A DNA stretch of 64,000 nucleotides from Deinococcus sp. LM3 (GTDB lineage: Bacteria; Deinococcota; Deinococci; Deinococcales; Deinococcaceae), in NCBI RefSeq assembly GCF_002017875.1, contig NZ_MUFV01000001.1, positions 2,382,501 to 2,446,500 on the forward strand, written 5' to 3'. The position numbers were made by a program, and so were the translations under genes. Positions 10,683 to 19,290 of the stretch are shown piece after piece; position 1 is the stretch's first letter; the number at the start of each line of letters is the position of its first letter. The notes beneath the pieces are model-generated. The model was given only the letters and a program-made list of their open reading frames with translations. It was not told where the DNA came from and made no database searches.

Positions 10683-11258
10683 ATGTCGCGCCGCCCGTCC
10701 CACCGTGCCCTGGCCGCCGCTGTCCTGGCGGTGGCGCTGGGCAGCTGCGCCCGCACCAACGACACGTTCACGCCGCACATCAGCGTCACCAGCGAGAGCA
10801 GCGCCAGCCGCGAGAAGAGCTTCCTGATCCAGGGCTACGTCCTGGACGATACCGGCGTCACCGAGGTCGCCGTGGACGGCAAACCCATTCCCACCGAGCC
10901 CGGCAGTGACAAGCTGGCGCGCTTCAAGTTCCAGACGCTGCTGAACACGCCCACCGGCCGGTACACCATCACCGCCCGTGACGCCGCCGGGAACGAGGGC
11001 AAGCTGGTCCTGCCGGTCAGCGTGGACCCGGTGCGTCCGGTCATCCGGATCACGCGTTTCGAGCGCAGCGGGAACACCGTGCGGGTCGCCGGGACCGCCA
11101 GCGACAACGTCCGCGTGGCGCAGATCCTGGTAGACGGCAACCGACTGAACATCACGCCCGGCCCCAGCGTGGACTTCTACGCCGAGACGACCGGCATCTG
11201 GGCCGACATCGAGGTCACCGACAGCGCCGGGAACCGCACCACCCTCCGCGCCCGCTGA
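10683..11258 (+). CDS. Putative lipoprotein with two Ig-like domains
   Basis: 191 aa. The signal peptide has a lipobox (AVALGSCA), so the protein is probably anchored in the envelope. Two repeats of the bacterial Ig-like type follow: residues about 30-110 (YVLDDTGVTEVAVDG ... TARDAAGNEGKLVLPV) and about 115-190 (GTASDNVRVAQILVDG ... IEVTDSAGNRTTL). Such domains bind or present other molecules; no enzymatic motif is seen. TATACT lies 6-7 nt before the ATG. Confidence 0.8.
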   Translation: MSRRPSHRALAAAVLAVALGSCARTNDTFTPHISVTSESSASREKSFLIQGYVLDDTGVTEVAVDGKPIPTEPGSDKLARFKFQTLLNTPTGRYTITARDAAGNEGKLVLPVSVDPVRPVIRITRFERSGNTVRVAGTASDNVRVAQILVDGNRLNITPGPSVDFYAETTGIWADIEVTDSAGNRTTLRAR

Positions 11259-11324
11259 GGGCCGGGGCGAAGGACCGTCGCGCCCGGCACGGTTGCGGCG
11301 TGCCCGCGCCGCTAGCCTGCGCGG

Positions 11325-12053
11325 ATGCCCGCCCGCCGCCCACCCGCGCCGCCCGCAGCGCCTCCCACCGTGCCGGCCACCTTCGCGCGGGTCAGCGACC
11401 GACTGGAAACCCGGTACCTGCCCGGCGGCCCCGCCCCCCTCGCGGGCCGCCCGGAGACGCTGCTGGCCAGCCTGATCCGCACCATCCTGGGCCAGCAGAA
11501 CACCCGCGCCGCCGCCGACCGGCAGTACGCGGCGCTGCGGGAAACGTACCCCCGCTGGGAGGCCGCGTTGCTCGACGGCTCCGACGGGATCGAGGGCACC
11601 CTGAAGGCGGCGGGCGGCGGCCTGCACCGCAGCAAGGCCCGCCACCTCCACGCGCTGCTGGAGGCGCTGGACGACACCGGAACACTGAGCCTGGAGGGCC
11701 TGCGCGACCTGCCGGACCCCGCCGCCCGCGCCCGCCTGGAAGCGCTGCCCGGCGTGGGCCGCCACACCGCCAGCCTGCTGCTGCTGTTCGACCTGCGCCG
11801 CGCCGCCATGCCGGTCGAGGGGAACCTGGACCGCCTGGCCCGCCGCCTGGAATGGGTGCCCGGCAGCTGGACCCCGGCCCGCGTGGAACGCTGGTTCGAC
11901 GCCCTCACGCCCCGCACCTGGGAGGCCCGCGCGGCCCTGCACGTCGCGGGCGTCCGGCACGGGCGGGAGGTCTGCACGGCCCGCCACCCGCGCTGCGACA
12001 CCTGCGTCCTGTCGGACCTGTGTCCGTCGGCGGCGCTGCTCGGCCCGGCCTGA
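11325..12053 (+). CDS. Endonuclease III-like HhH-GPD protein with altered active site
   Basis: 242 aa. The HhH motif LPGVGRHTASLLLLF and a C-terminal four-Cys [4Fe-4S] loop (CTARHPRCDTCVLSDLC) match Nth/MutY-type DNA glycosylases. By alignment to E. coli Nth (LPGVGRKTA, VDTH), the catalytic Lys120 is His and Asp138 is Glu (PVEGN). The usual glycosylase/AP-lyase chemistry may be changed or lost. D. radiodurans is known to carry three EndoIII paralogues, some weakly active. TAGCCT lies 6 nt before ATG. It probably acts in base-excision repair or damage recognition. Confidence 0.82.
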   Translation: MPARRPPAPPAAPPTVPATFARVSDRLETRYLPGGPAPLAGRPETLLASLIRTILGQQNTRAAADRQYAALRETYPRWEAALLDGSDGIEGTLKAAGGGLHRSKARHLHALLEALDDTGTLSLEGLRDLPDPAARARLEALPGVGRHTASLLLLFDLRRAAMPVEGNLDRLARRLEWVPGSWTPARVERWFDALTPRTWEARAALHVAGVRHGREVCTARHPRCDTCVLSDLCPSAALLGPA

Positions 12054-12087
12054 CCGGACGTCGTCACGGGCCGCTATGCTCGGGAGC

Positions 12088-13130
12088 ATGACCGCTGCCC
12101 ACGATCTCTCCCATGAACTCTCGGTCGCCTCCGGGGTGGCCCGCGAGGCCGGGGCGCTGCTGCAGGCGCACCTGCGCGCCGGATTCACGGTGGAACACAA
12201 GACCAGCGCCGACGATCCCGTCACGGTCGCCGACCGCGAGGCCTCCACGCTGATCATGACCGCCCTGGCCGCTGCCTTCCCCGACGACGGCCTGCTCAGC
12301 GAGGAGGAAACCGACGACCGCGCCCGCCTGAACCACGACCGCGTGTGGATCGTGGACCCCATCGACGGCACCCGCGAGTACTCCACGGGCCTGCCGGACT
12401 ACTGCGTCAGCATCGGCCTCGCCGTGGGCGGACAGCCCGTGCTGGGCGTCGTGTACGCCCCGGAAACCGACGAACTGTTCACGGGCGTGGTGGGCCAGGG
12501 CGCATTCCTGAACGGCCAGCCCGTCCGGGCCCCGCACGCCGGCCCGGACTGGCGCATCGCCGTGTCCGACACCGAGCACCGCCGCGAACTGCACGCCACC
12601 CCCCTGAGCGGCATGAAACCCAGCGGCAGCATCGCCCTGAAACTCGCGCGGATCGCCGCCGCGCAGGCCGACGCGACCTTCACCATGTCCCCCGCAGCGA
12701 GTGGGACATCGCCGCCGGGCACGCCCTGCTGCGCGCCGCCGGGGGCGACCTGACCCGCCGCGACGGACGCGCCATCACCTACAACCAGCCGCGCCCGCAC
12801 GTGGAACAGGGCCTGATCGGCGGGCAACCCCGCGCGGCCGCGTGGCTGGGCGATCAGCTGCGCGCCCTGCACCTGCCCACCGCGCACCTGGGCGTGCAGG
12901 CCCACGAGCCCGCCTGGTCGGTCCTGAAGCCCGCCGACCGCGCGGCCCTTCAGGGACACCCCGGCGTGAACGTCCGTCACGCCGACGGGCAGTTGCTGGC
13001 CCTGCTGATCGTGCATCCCGACACCCGGCAGGTGCAGCGCGCCGAGGGTGACGCCTTCCACCTCGACCGCCTCACGCGGGACGTGACGCGCGCCCTGGGC
13101 ACCGTCGCCCCGGTTGCCGCGCAGCCCTGA
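12088..13130 (+). pseudogene. cysQ: CysQ-type 3'(2'),5'-bisphosphate nucleotidase, frameshifted
   Basis: Inositol-monophosphatase-fold enzyme that removes 3'-phosphate from PAP/PAPS. The first part has the metal-binding VWIVDPIDGTREYSTGLPDY. The frame then breaks in a C5 run at 12689-12693. In the frame needed downstream, RSEWDIAAGHALLRAAGGDLTRR continues the family. A C6 run would read TFTMSPRSEWDIAAG and give about 347 aa. So one base is missing, by real mutation or sequencing error, just ahead of the W-D motif. As written, translation ends at 12753. TATGCT lies 7 nt before ATG 12088. Confidence 0.85.
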
Positions 13131-13134
13131 ACGC

Positions 13135-13725
13135 ATGATCGACCTTCCACCCTCCGTCACCCTCAAGGCCCTGCTGGACCTCACGCCCGCCGAGTGGCGC
13201 ACCCTGCACTCCTTCTTCCGCAGCCGCGAACTGGCCGACTGGAACGACGCCAAACCCATCCGCATGCCCGAATGGCTGTTCCGGCGCGTCATGCAGGACG
13301 AGGAACGCACCGGCGAACGCCACGGCTTCGGCGTCATGGACGAACAGGGCCGCCTGATCGGCAGCGCCGAACTGTACGACCTGCGCCCCCCACCCCCCCT
13401 GACCGCCACCGTCGCCACGCTCGGCGTGATGATCGGCCTGCCCGAACTGTGGGGACGCGGCTACGGCCGTCAGGCCGTGCAGGCGCTGCTGCGCTGGGCC
13501 TTTCAGGAACGGGACTTCCCGCTGTCCCGCATCCGCCTGACCACCTTCGGCCACAATCGCCGCGCGCAGCGGGCCTTCCTCGCCTGCGGTTTCCGCGAGG
13601 TAGGCCGCAGCGAACGGCAGGGCCGCACCGACGTGCACATGGAACTCACCCGCAGCGAATGGCTGGCCCTTCAGACAGACGCCCTTCAGGAGTCCCCGGA
13701 CCCCTCCGCTCCCGAAGGGGAATAA
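13135..13725 (+). CDS. GNAT family N-acetyltransferase (RimJ/RimL-like)
   Basis: 196 aa. The acetyl-CoA binding motif A is visible in LGVMIGLPELWGRGYGRQAVQALL, followed by FGHNRRAQRAFLACGFREVGR (motif B), as in RimJ/RimL-type acetyltransferases. Substrate unknown. It starts 4 bp after the cysQ stop and is followed after 7 bp by a dehydrogenase gene, so it is probably in one transcription unit. Confidence 0.85.
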   Translation: MIDLPPSVTLKALLDLTPAEWRTLHSFFRSRELADWNDAKPIRMPEWLFRRVMQDEERTGERHGFGVMDEQGRLIGSAELYDLRPPPPLTATVATLGVMIGLPELWGRGYGRQAVQALLRWAFQERDFPLSRIRLTTFGHNRRAQRAFLACGFREVGRSERQGRTDVHMELTRSEWLALQTDALQESPDPSAPEGE

Positions 13726-13732
13726 TGCGGGC

Positions 13733-14656
13733 ATGCGTGTCCTGCTGCCAGACCTGCCCGACTTCCGCGCCCTGAGCCAGCCCGACGAGGGAGGCGTGCC
13801 CGGCGTCACCCTCGACCACTACGACCGCGCGCACGTCCCGGACGGCCCGGCCGACGGCGTGGTCCTGTGGATGACCGGCGCCCAGACCCGCGAACGCCTG
13901 TTGCAGGTGCCGGGCCTGAAGTGGGTGCTGACCCTGACCGCCGGCATCGACCACGTGCAGGGCCAGCTGCCAGACGGCGTGGCCCTGTTCAACGCCAGCC
14001 GCCTGCACGACCGCGCCGTCGCCGTGCACGCCCTGAGCGGCCTGCTCGCCGCCGCGCGCGGCCTGCACACCTTCCGGGACGCGCAGGGCCGCTCGCAGTG
14101 GGCCAGCCCGGCCCTGCCCACCGACTCGCGCCTGGGCACCCTGGACGGCCTGAACATCGTCCTGTGGGGCTACGGGCACATCGGCCGGAACCTCGAAGAA
14201 CTCCTCGCGCCGCACGGCGCGCACGTGCGCGGCATCCGCAGCACCACCCCCACCGACGAACGCGACGAACTGCTGCGCGCCGCCGACTGGGTGATCCTGC
14301 TGCTCCCCAGCACCCCCGACACGCGCGGCATCGTGAACGCCGACACGCTGGCCCTCCTGAAACCCGGCGCGTGGCTCATGAACGTCGGGCGCGGCAACCT
14401 GATCGTCACGGACGACCTCGTGCAGGCCCTTCAGGACCACCGGCTGGGCGGCGCGTTCCTCGACGTGACCGACCCCGAACCCCTGCCCGCCACGCACCCG
14501 CTGTGGCAGCTGCCGAACGTGATCATCACCCCGCACGTCGCCAGCACCACCACCGACCTCGTCCGGCGCGGCGCACACCTGACCCGCGACTTCCTGATCG
14601 ACCTGCAACAGGGCCACGAACCCGACGGCCGCGTCACCGCCGGACGCACCTACTGA
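13733..14656 (+). CDS. D-2-hydroxyacid dehydrogenase family protein
   Basis: 307 aa. The NAD(P)-binding GxGxxG is LWGYGHIGRNLEELL. The catalytic Arg lies in LMNVGRGNLIVTDDL, and the catalytic His in IITPHVASTT after a DPEPLPATHPLW segment. Relatives reduce 2-ketoacids or glyoxylate. The substrate cannot be told from sequence. AATAAT 6 nt before ATG suggests a leaderless start. The next gene begins 1 bp after its stop. Confidence 0.88.
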   Translation: MRVLLPDLPDFRALSQPDEGGVPGVTLDHYDRAHVPDGPADGVVLWMTGAQTRERLLQVPGLKWVLTLTAGIDHVQGQLPDGVALFNASRLHDRAVAVHALSGLLAAARGLHTFRDAQGRSQWASPALPTDSRLGTLDGLNIVLWGYGHIGRNLEELLAPHGAHVRGIRSTTPTDERDELLRAADWVILLLPSTPDTRGIVNADTLALLKPGAWLMNVGRGNLIVTDDLVQALQDHRLGGAFLDVTDPEPLPATHPLWQLPNVIITPHVASTTTDLVRRGAHLTRDFLIDLQQGHEPDGRVTAGRTY

Positions 14657-14657
14657 C

Positions 14658-15107
14658 ATGAACCGCGACCGGACGCTCGTGGCCGCGCAGTTCGCCCTGC
14701 TGACCGTCATCCTGGCCGGGGAGCGGCGGGGGAGAGGTCGGCCCCGATCCGTCCGGGCGGCAGGCGCGGCGCTGGGCGCAGGTGGCCTGTGCCTGCTCGT
14801 CTGGAGCGGGCGCACGCTGGGCCGCAACCTCACGCCGCTGCCCACCCCGGTCGCGGGCGGCAGTCTCGTGCAGCGCGGCCCGTACCGGCATGTGCGGCAC
14901 CCGATCTACACGGCGTTGCTGCTGCTGGCAGGCGGCTGGACAGTCGCGCGCGGTGGGCGGGTCAGCGTTGTGGGCGCCCTCCTGCTCGCAGGCCTGCTGC
15001 GGCACAAGGCCGGGATCGAGGACGCCGCGCTGGCCGAACTTCACCCCGACCACGCCGCGTACCGGGCGCGCACCGGGGCGTTCCTGCCGCGCCTGCCCCC
15101 GCGCTGA
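14658..15107 (+). CDS. Isoprenylcysteine carboxyl methyltransferase-family membrane protein
   Basis: 149 aa. Hydrophobic N-terminal segments precede the ICMT/PEMT signature RGPYRHVRHPIYTALLLL, and ELHPDHAAYRARTGAFLPRLP closes the protein as in this family. It is likely a SAM-dependent membrane methyltransferase, but bacterial members have mostly unknown substrates. It follows the preceding stop after a single base (TGACATG). Confidence 0.78.
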   Translation: MNRDRTLVAAQFALLTVILAGERRGRGRPRSVRAAGAALGAGGLCLLVWSGRTLGRNLTPLPTPVAGGSLVQRGPYRHVRHPIYTALLLLAGGWTVARGGRVSVVGALLLAGLLRHKAGIEDAALAELHPDHAAYRARTGAFLPRLPPR

Positions 15108-15153
15108 ACGAAGCCTCAAGGTCCCGCCGGCCTCCCGGCGGCTATCTTCACGC

Positions 15154-16308
15154 ATGCACCTGCCCCCGCACGCCATCCGGCCCGACTACGCGGGTGGCAG
15201 CATCCTGAACCTCGCGGCGACGCTCGGCGCGCACCTCGGCCTCCCCACCCCGCACGCGCCGTACCGCCACCCGCTGCCGCTGGCCGGCGCGCGGCACGTC
15301 GTCCTGATCGTCGTGGACGCCCTGGGCGCAGGCCAGCTCCGGGACGCCATCACGCGCGGGGACGCGCCCACCCTGGCGTCCCTGACCCCAGCACCGGGCA
15401 CGGTCACCAGCGTGTTCCCCAGCACCACCATGGCCGCCCTGACCACCCTGCACACCGCCCGCGCGCCCGCCGAGCACGGCTACCTGGGCCTGACCGTGTG
15501 GCTGGACGAGGCGCAGGCCGTCGTGAACCTCATCCGCCTGTACGACGTGTACACCCACACCCCCCTGGCGGACGCGGGGTTCCTGGCCGCCGTGCCGTCC
15601 CTGTACCGCCAGTTGCGTGATCGGGGTGTGGCCGCGCACGTCGTCATGCCCGCCGCGTACCAGAACAGCTTTCTGACCCGCTGGGCCTGCGACGGCGCCG
15701 AATACCACCCCTACGCGCAGCCCGAGGAAACGCCCACCCTGACCGCCGCGACCCTCCAGCCGGGGCAGCCGTCGTACACGCTGGTGTACTTCCCGGAGTA
15801 CGACCTGATCTGCCATGGCTCCGGCCCCGACAGTCCGGAGGCGCACGCCGAACTGCGCCGCATCGTCGCGGACCTCCTCGCCGCGCTGTCCAGGACCGGC
15901 GACACGCTGGTCGTCCTGACTGCCGATCATGGCCAGAGCCCCCAACCCCCGGACGGCTACGTGGACGTCATCACCAAGAAAGTCATGAAAACCGCCCTGC
16001 GCGGCCCCGTCGCCGGAGAGGAACGCGCCGCGTACCTGCGCCCCCAGCCCGGGCACCACGCCGGGATCGCGGCACTGCTCGCCCCGCACGCCACCCTCCT
16101 GACCGCCGACGACGCCTGGACCGGCGGCCTGTTCGGCCCACCCGCCCACGCCGATCCCCGCCTGCGCCCGCGCGTGGGCGATCTGATCGCCGTCCCGCAC
16201 CCCGGTCACGCCATCCGCCGCCCCACCAGCCCCGCCCCCATGCTCGGCCTGCACGGCGCCTGGACCGCCGAGGAGATGCTCGTGCCCGTCCTCAGCGTGC
16301 GGGTCTAG
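15154..16308 (+). CDS. Alkaline phosphatase superfamily protein (type I phosphodiesterase/nucleotide pyrophosphatase)
   Basis: 384 aa. Metal and nucleophile motifs are in order: VVLIVVDALGAGQL (Asp), TSVFPSTTMAALTTLHTA (Thr nucleophile), YFPEYDLICHGSG and VVLTADHGQSPQPPDGYVD (Asp-His). No signal peptide, so it is probably cytosolic. Relatives hydrolyse phosphodiesters or phosphonate esters; substrate unknown. TATCTT lies 5 nt before ATG. Its TAG stop shares the four bases CTAG with the stop of the opposite gene. Confidence 0.85.
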   Translation: MHLPPHAIRPDYAGGSILNLAATLGAHLGLPTPHAPYRHPLPLAGARHVVLIVVDALGAGQLRDAITRGDAPTLASLTPAPGTVTSVFPSTTMAALTTLHTARAPAEHGYLGLTVWLDEAQAVVNLIRLYDVYTHTPLADAGFLAAVPSLYRQLRDRGVAAHVVMPAAYQNSFLTRWACDGAEYHPYAQPEETPTLTAATLQPGQPSYTLVYFPEYDLICHGSGPDSPEAHAELRRIVADLLAALSRTGDTLVVLTADHGQSPQPPDGYVDVITKKVMKTALRGPVAGEERAAYLRPQPGHHAGIAALLAPHATLLTADDAWTGGLFGPPAHADPRLRPRVGDLIAVPHPGHAIRRPTSPAPMLGLHGAWTAEEMLVPVLSVRV

Positions 16309-16730
16309 CCCAGCCAGCGCAGGTGCCACGTGACGTCCTGTACGTGGTCGCCCCAGTGAGAGTCGTGGGAGAAGCGCAGCCACGCCAGCGCATCGGCCTC
16401 GTCCGTGTCGGCCAGCGCGAGAGCCGTGCGCAGGTCAAGGGCGAGGTCTGTCAGGTCGTCCAGCGCGTCGCCGATCTCGGCGGGGAGGTCGCAGTGGCCC
16501 AGGGCGCGGCCGGTGGCCGGGTCGTAGAAGCCGAGTTCCGGCCACGCCCCGGCGATAGAGGCGCGCAGGTCGCGGTACGCCTCGCGCGGCAGGTCATCAG
16601 CGTCTGGGACGCCGAAGGGCAGCGCCTGAACTTCCCGCCGCAACCCATCGAGCAGGTCGGCCAGTTCGCCGGGCGTGCAATCCCCCCGTTCCAGAAGGGC
16701 CGCGTGAACCCGGCGCACGTGCGCCAGCAT
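16305..16730 (-). CDS. DUF5063-like protein
   Basis: 141 aa, acidic. LPREAYRDLRASIAGAWPELGFY and the ending WLRFSHDSHWGDHVQDVTWHLRWL resemble DUF5063 proteins; function unknown. The ATG shares one base with the mnmA stop (TGATG), so it is co-translated with the tRNA-thiolation gene. No enzymatic motif seen. Confidence 0.6.
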   Translation of the reverse strand: MLAHVRRVHAALLERGDCTPGELADLLDGLRREVQALPFGVPDADDLPREAYRDLRASIAGAWPELGFYDPATGRALGHCDLPAEIGDALDDLTDLALDLRTALALADTDEADALAWLRFSHDSHWGDHVQDVTWHLRWLG

Positions 16731-17911
16731 CAGGACAGCAGGACGGCCGGACGCTTCTTCGGCGGGGCCTTGGCTTCCGGCAGGGTGGGAACGTGGTCCT
16801 CGATCAGGCCGCCGCCCAGCAGGCGCGGCCCGGCGTACAGTACGGCGCTCTGACCGGGCGCGACTGCGAACTGCGGGTCCGCGAAGGCCAGCTCGAAGCC
16901 GCTCTCGTCGGCGCGCACCACGCGGGCCTTGACGGGCGCGGTGCGGTAGCGCACCTGCACCTCCAGTTCCTCCGGCAGGTCGGTCAGGTCGATCAGGTAG
17001 TTGGCACTCTGCGCCTTCAGGCCGGTCCACAGGCAGTCGTCGTAGTCGCCCACCCAGACGGTGTTCGTGTCGGGCGCCAGATGCACGACGTGCCGCACGC
17101 GGTGCGACTGGTACAGGCCCAGGCCCTTCTTCTGACCCAGCGTGTAGAACTGCGTACCCAGGTGCTCACCCACGACCTCGCCGGTGCTGATCTCGCGGAT
17201 GAAGCCCTGGCTCTGCGGGATGTGCTCGGCGACGAAGTCCTGCACCTTGCCGGGCACGAAGCAGATGTTCTGACTCTCGGGTTTCTGCGCCGTCAGCAGG
17301 CCGCGTTCCTCGGCGATCTGACGCACCTGCGGTTTCTCCAGTTCGCCCACCGGGAACAGAATGAACGGCAGCGCGTCACGCGGCGTGCCCCACAGGAAGT
17401 ACGTCTGGTCCTTGCGGGGATCGTCGCCCCGATGGAACTCCACCTCGCCCTGCGCGTTCTCCACCCGCTTCACGTAATGCCCGGTCGCCACGTAGCGGCA
17501 GCCGAGCATCTTGGCCTTCTTCACCAGTTCGTCGAACTTCACTTTCGTGTTGCAGTTCACGCAGGGGTTCGGCGTGCGCCCCTTGCTGTACTCGTCGATG
17601 AACGGCCCGACGATGTGCCGCTGGAACTGCTCGCGGTAATCCAGCAGGTAGAACGGCACGCCCACCTGCTCGGCCACCCGCCGCGCCTCGTACGCCGCGT
17701 CCGGCGAGCAGCACGAATCGAAGGTGTCCGTGCGCTTGTCGTCCGGCCAGAATCGCATCATGGCGCCCACCACCTGATACCCCTGATCCTTCAGCAGGGC
17801 CGCCGTCACCGACGAATCCACCCCGCCCGACATGGCGCACAGCACCCGCTCGCCCGCTGCAGGAACGGCCGGAACAGGAACGGAAGGGACAGGCGAGGTG
17901 GGTGCGCTCAT
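16730..17911 (-). CDS. mnmA: tRNA-specific 2-thiouridylase MnmA
   Basis: 393 aa. It makes 2-thiouridine at wobble position 34 of tRNA Lys/Glu/Gln. The PP-loop ATP site is AMSGGVDSSVTAALL, the first catalytic Cys is in TPNPCVNCNTKVKFDEL, and the second is in SQNICFVPGKVQDFV. A C-terminal beta-barrel region follows (VRYRTAPVKARVV). The frame is open for hundreds of codons upstream, antisense to lysA; MSAPTSPVP at 17911 gives family length plus a short Pro/Val-rich N-terminus. A start nearer the PP-loop is possible. Confidence 0.95.
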   Translation of the reverse strand: MSAPTSPVPSVPVPAVPAAGERVLCAMSGGVDSSVTAALLKDQGYQVVGAMMRFWPDDKRTDTFDSCCSPDAAYEARRVAEQVGVPFYLLDYREQFQRHIVGPFIDEYSKGRTPNPCVNCNTKVKFDELVKKAKMLGCRYVATGHYVKRVENAQGEVEFHRGDDPRKDQTYFLWGTPRDALPFILFPVGELEKPQVRQIAEERGLLTAQKPESQNICFVPGKVQDFVAEHIPQSQGFIREISTGEVVGEHLGTQFYTLGQKKGLGLYQSHRVRHVVHLAPDTNTVWVGDYDDCLWTGLKAQSANYLIDLTDLPEELEVQVRYRTAPVKARVVRADESGFELAFADPQFAVAPGQSAVLYAGPRLLGGGLIEDHVPTLPEAKAPPKKRPAVLLS

Positions 17912-18049
17912 ACAGCCGCGCAGCTTAACAGAGGTGCTCAGAAGCGGCGGTGACGCGCGCGGCAATTCAGGGCGCTCCCCGCCGGATACCCGTGTGGAGC
18001 GCACCACCCGGCCCCCACCCCACCACCAGCCGCCCGGTACACTCCCGGC

Positions 18050-19198
18050 ATGAGCATCCCCGCCGACGCCCTTCACGCCGCCGCGCAGCAATACGGCACG
18101 CCCCTGTACGCCTACGACGCCGCCGAACTCGACGCCTCGGTGGCCCGCGTCCGCGCCGCGTTCAGCGACGCCCGCGTGTACTACGCCATGAAAGCCAACC
18201 CCAACCTCAGCATCCTGCGCCGCCTGCACGCCCAGGAAGTGGGTTTCGAATGCGTCAGCGCCGGAGAGATCGCCCGCGCCGCCCACATCGGCGCGACCGG
18301 CGAGCACCTGATCGTGAACGGCCCCGCCAAGAGCCCCGCCGAGTACGCCCTCGGCGCGCAGCTCGGCGCGACCTTCATCATCGACCGTGAGGAAGAAGTC
18401 GCCCTGCTGCCCCCCGCCTCCCGCGCCCTGATCCGCGTGAACCCCGCCCTGAACGTCAGCACCCACGACCACCTCGCCACCGGCGCCGCCGACAGCAAAT
18501 TCGGCGTCACCCCCGAACAGGCCCCCCGCATCATCAGCGCCCTGCGCGCCGCCGGGCACACCGCCCTGGGCCTGCACGTCCACATCGGCAGCGCCATCCG
18601 CGACGCCCACGACTTCACCGCCGCCTTCGCCCGCCTGAACGACCTGCGCCCCCACACCGGCCCCCTGGCCGTCCTCGACACCGGCGGCGGCTGGGGCATC
18701 GGCGCGGACCTGCCCGGCATCGCCCGCGAAGCCCACGCCGCCGCCGCCACCTTCGGCGCCCGGCTGTGGGTCGAACCCGGCCGTTCCCTCGTCGCCACCG
18801 CCGGCACCCTCCTCACCCGCGTCGTCGGCACCAAAACCACCGGCCGCCCTTTCGCCCTCCTCGACGCCGGCATGACCGAACTCCTGCGCCCCATGCTGTA
18901 CGGCGCGCAACACCCCGTCACCCCCCTCTGGCAGCGGGGCGGCACCAGCCAGTGGGACCTCGCCGGCCCCGCCTGCGAGAGCGGCGACCTCCTCGGGCGC
19001 AACGTCACCCTGCCCACCCCCCACCCCGGCGACCTCCTCGCCATTCACGAAGCCGGCGCGTACGGCGCCGCCATGAGCAGCAACTACCTCACCCGCCCCC
19101 GCCCCCCCGAACTGCTCTGGGAACGCGACCAGTGGACCGTCATCCGCCAGCGCGAAACGCCACAGGACATCTGGCGCATGGAAGAGAGCGGGGAGTAA
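18050..19198 (+). CDS. lysA: Diaminopimelate decarboxylase
   Basis: 382 aa, PLP-dependent fold-type III enzyme making lysine from meso-diaminopimelate. Motifs: VYYAMKANPNLSILR (PLP Lys), HVHIGSAI, LDTGGGWGIG (phosphate binding), VEPGRSLVATAG, and the Cys in AGPACESGDLLG. TACACT sits 6 nt before the ATG. Divergent from mnmA. Confidence 0.95.
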   Translation: MSIPADALHAAAQQYGTPLYAYDAAELDASVARVRAAFSDARVYYAMKANPNLSILRRLHAQEVGFECVSAGEIARAAHIGATGEHLIVNGPAKSPAEYALGAQLGATFIIDREEEVALLPPASRALIRVNPALNVSTHDHLATGAADSKFGVTPEQAPRIISALRAAGHTALGLHVHIGSAIRDAHDFTAAFARLNDLRPHTGPLAVLDTGGGWGIGADLPGIAREAHAAAATFGARLWVEPGRSLVATAGTLLTRVVGTKTTGRPFALLDAGMTELLRPMLYGAQHPVTPLWQRGGTSQWDLAGPACESGDLLGRNVTLPTPHPGDLLAIHEAGAYGAAMSSNYLTRPRPPELLWERDQWTVIRQRETPQDIWRMEESGE

Positions 19199-19290
19199 GC
19201 CGTGGGCGTCGCCGGGATGTGCGAAATGTCGCGTCCTCATGGGCACATTCGTCGCGCGGCAATCCCCACCCGAGCTAGCGTGACAGCGTC

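Noticed and set aside
17912..19246. 838-aa MnmA with a long N-terminal extension
   Set aside because: The extension is antisense to lysA and is low-complexity Gly/Val/Ala, a GC-rich shadow.
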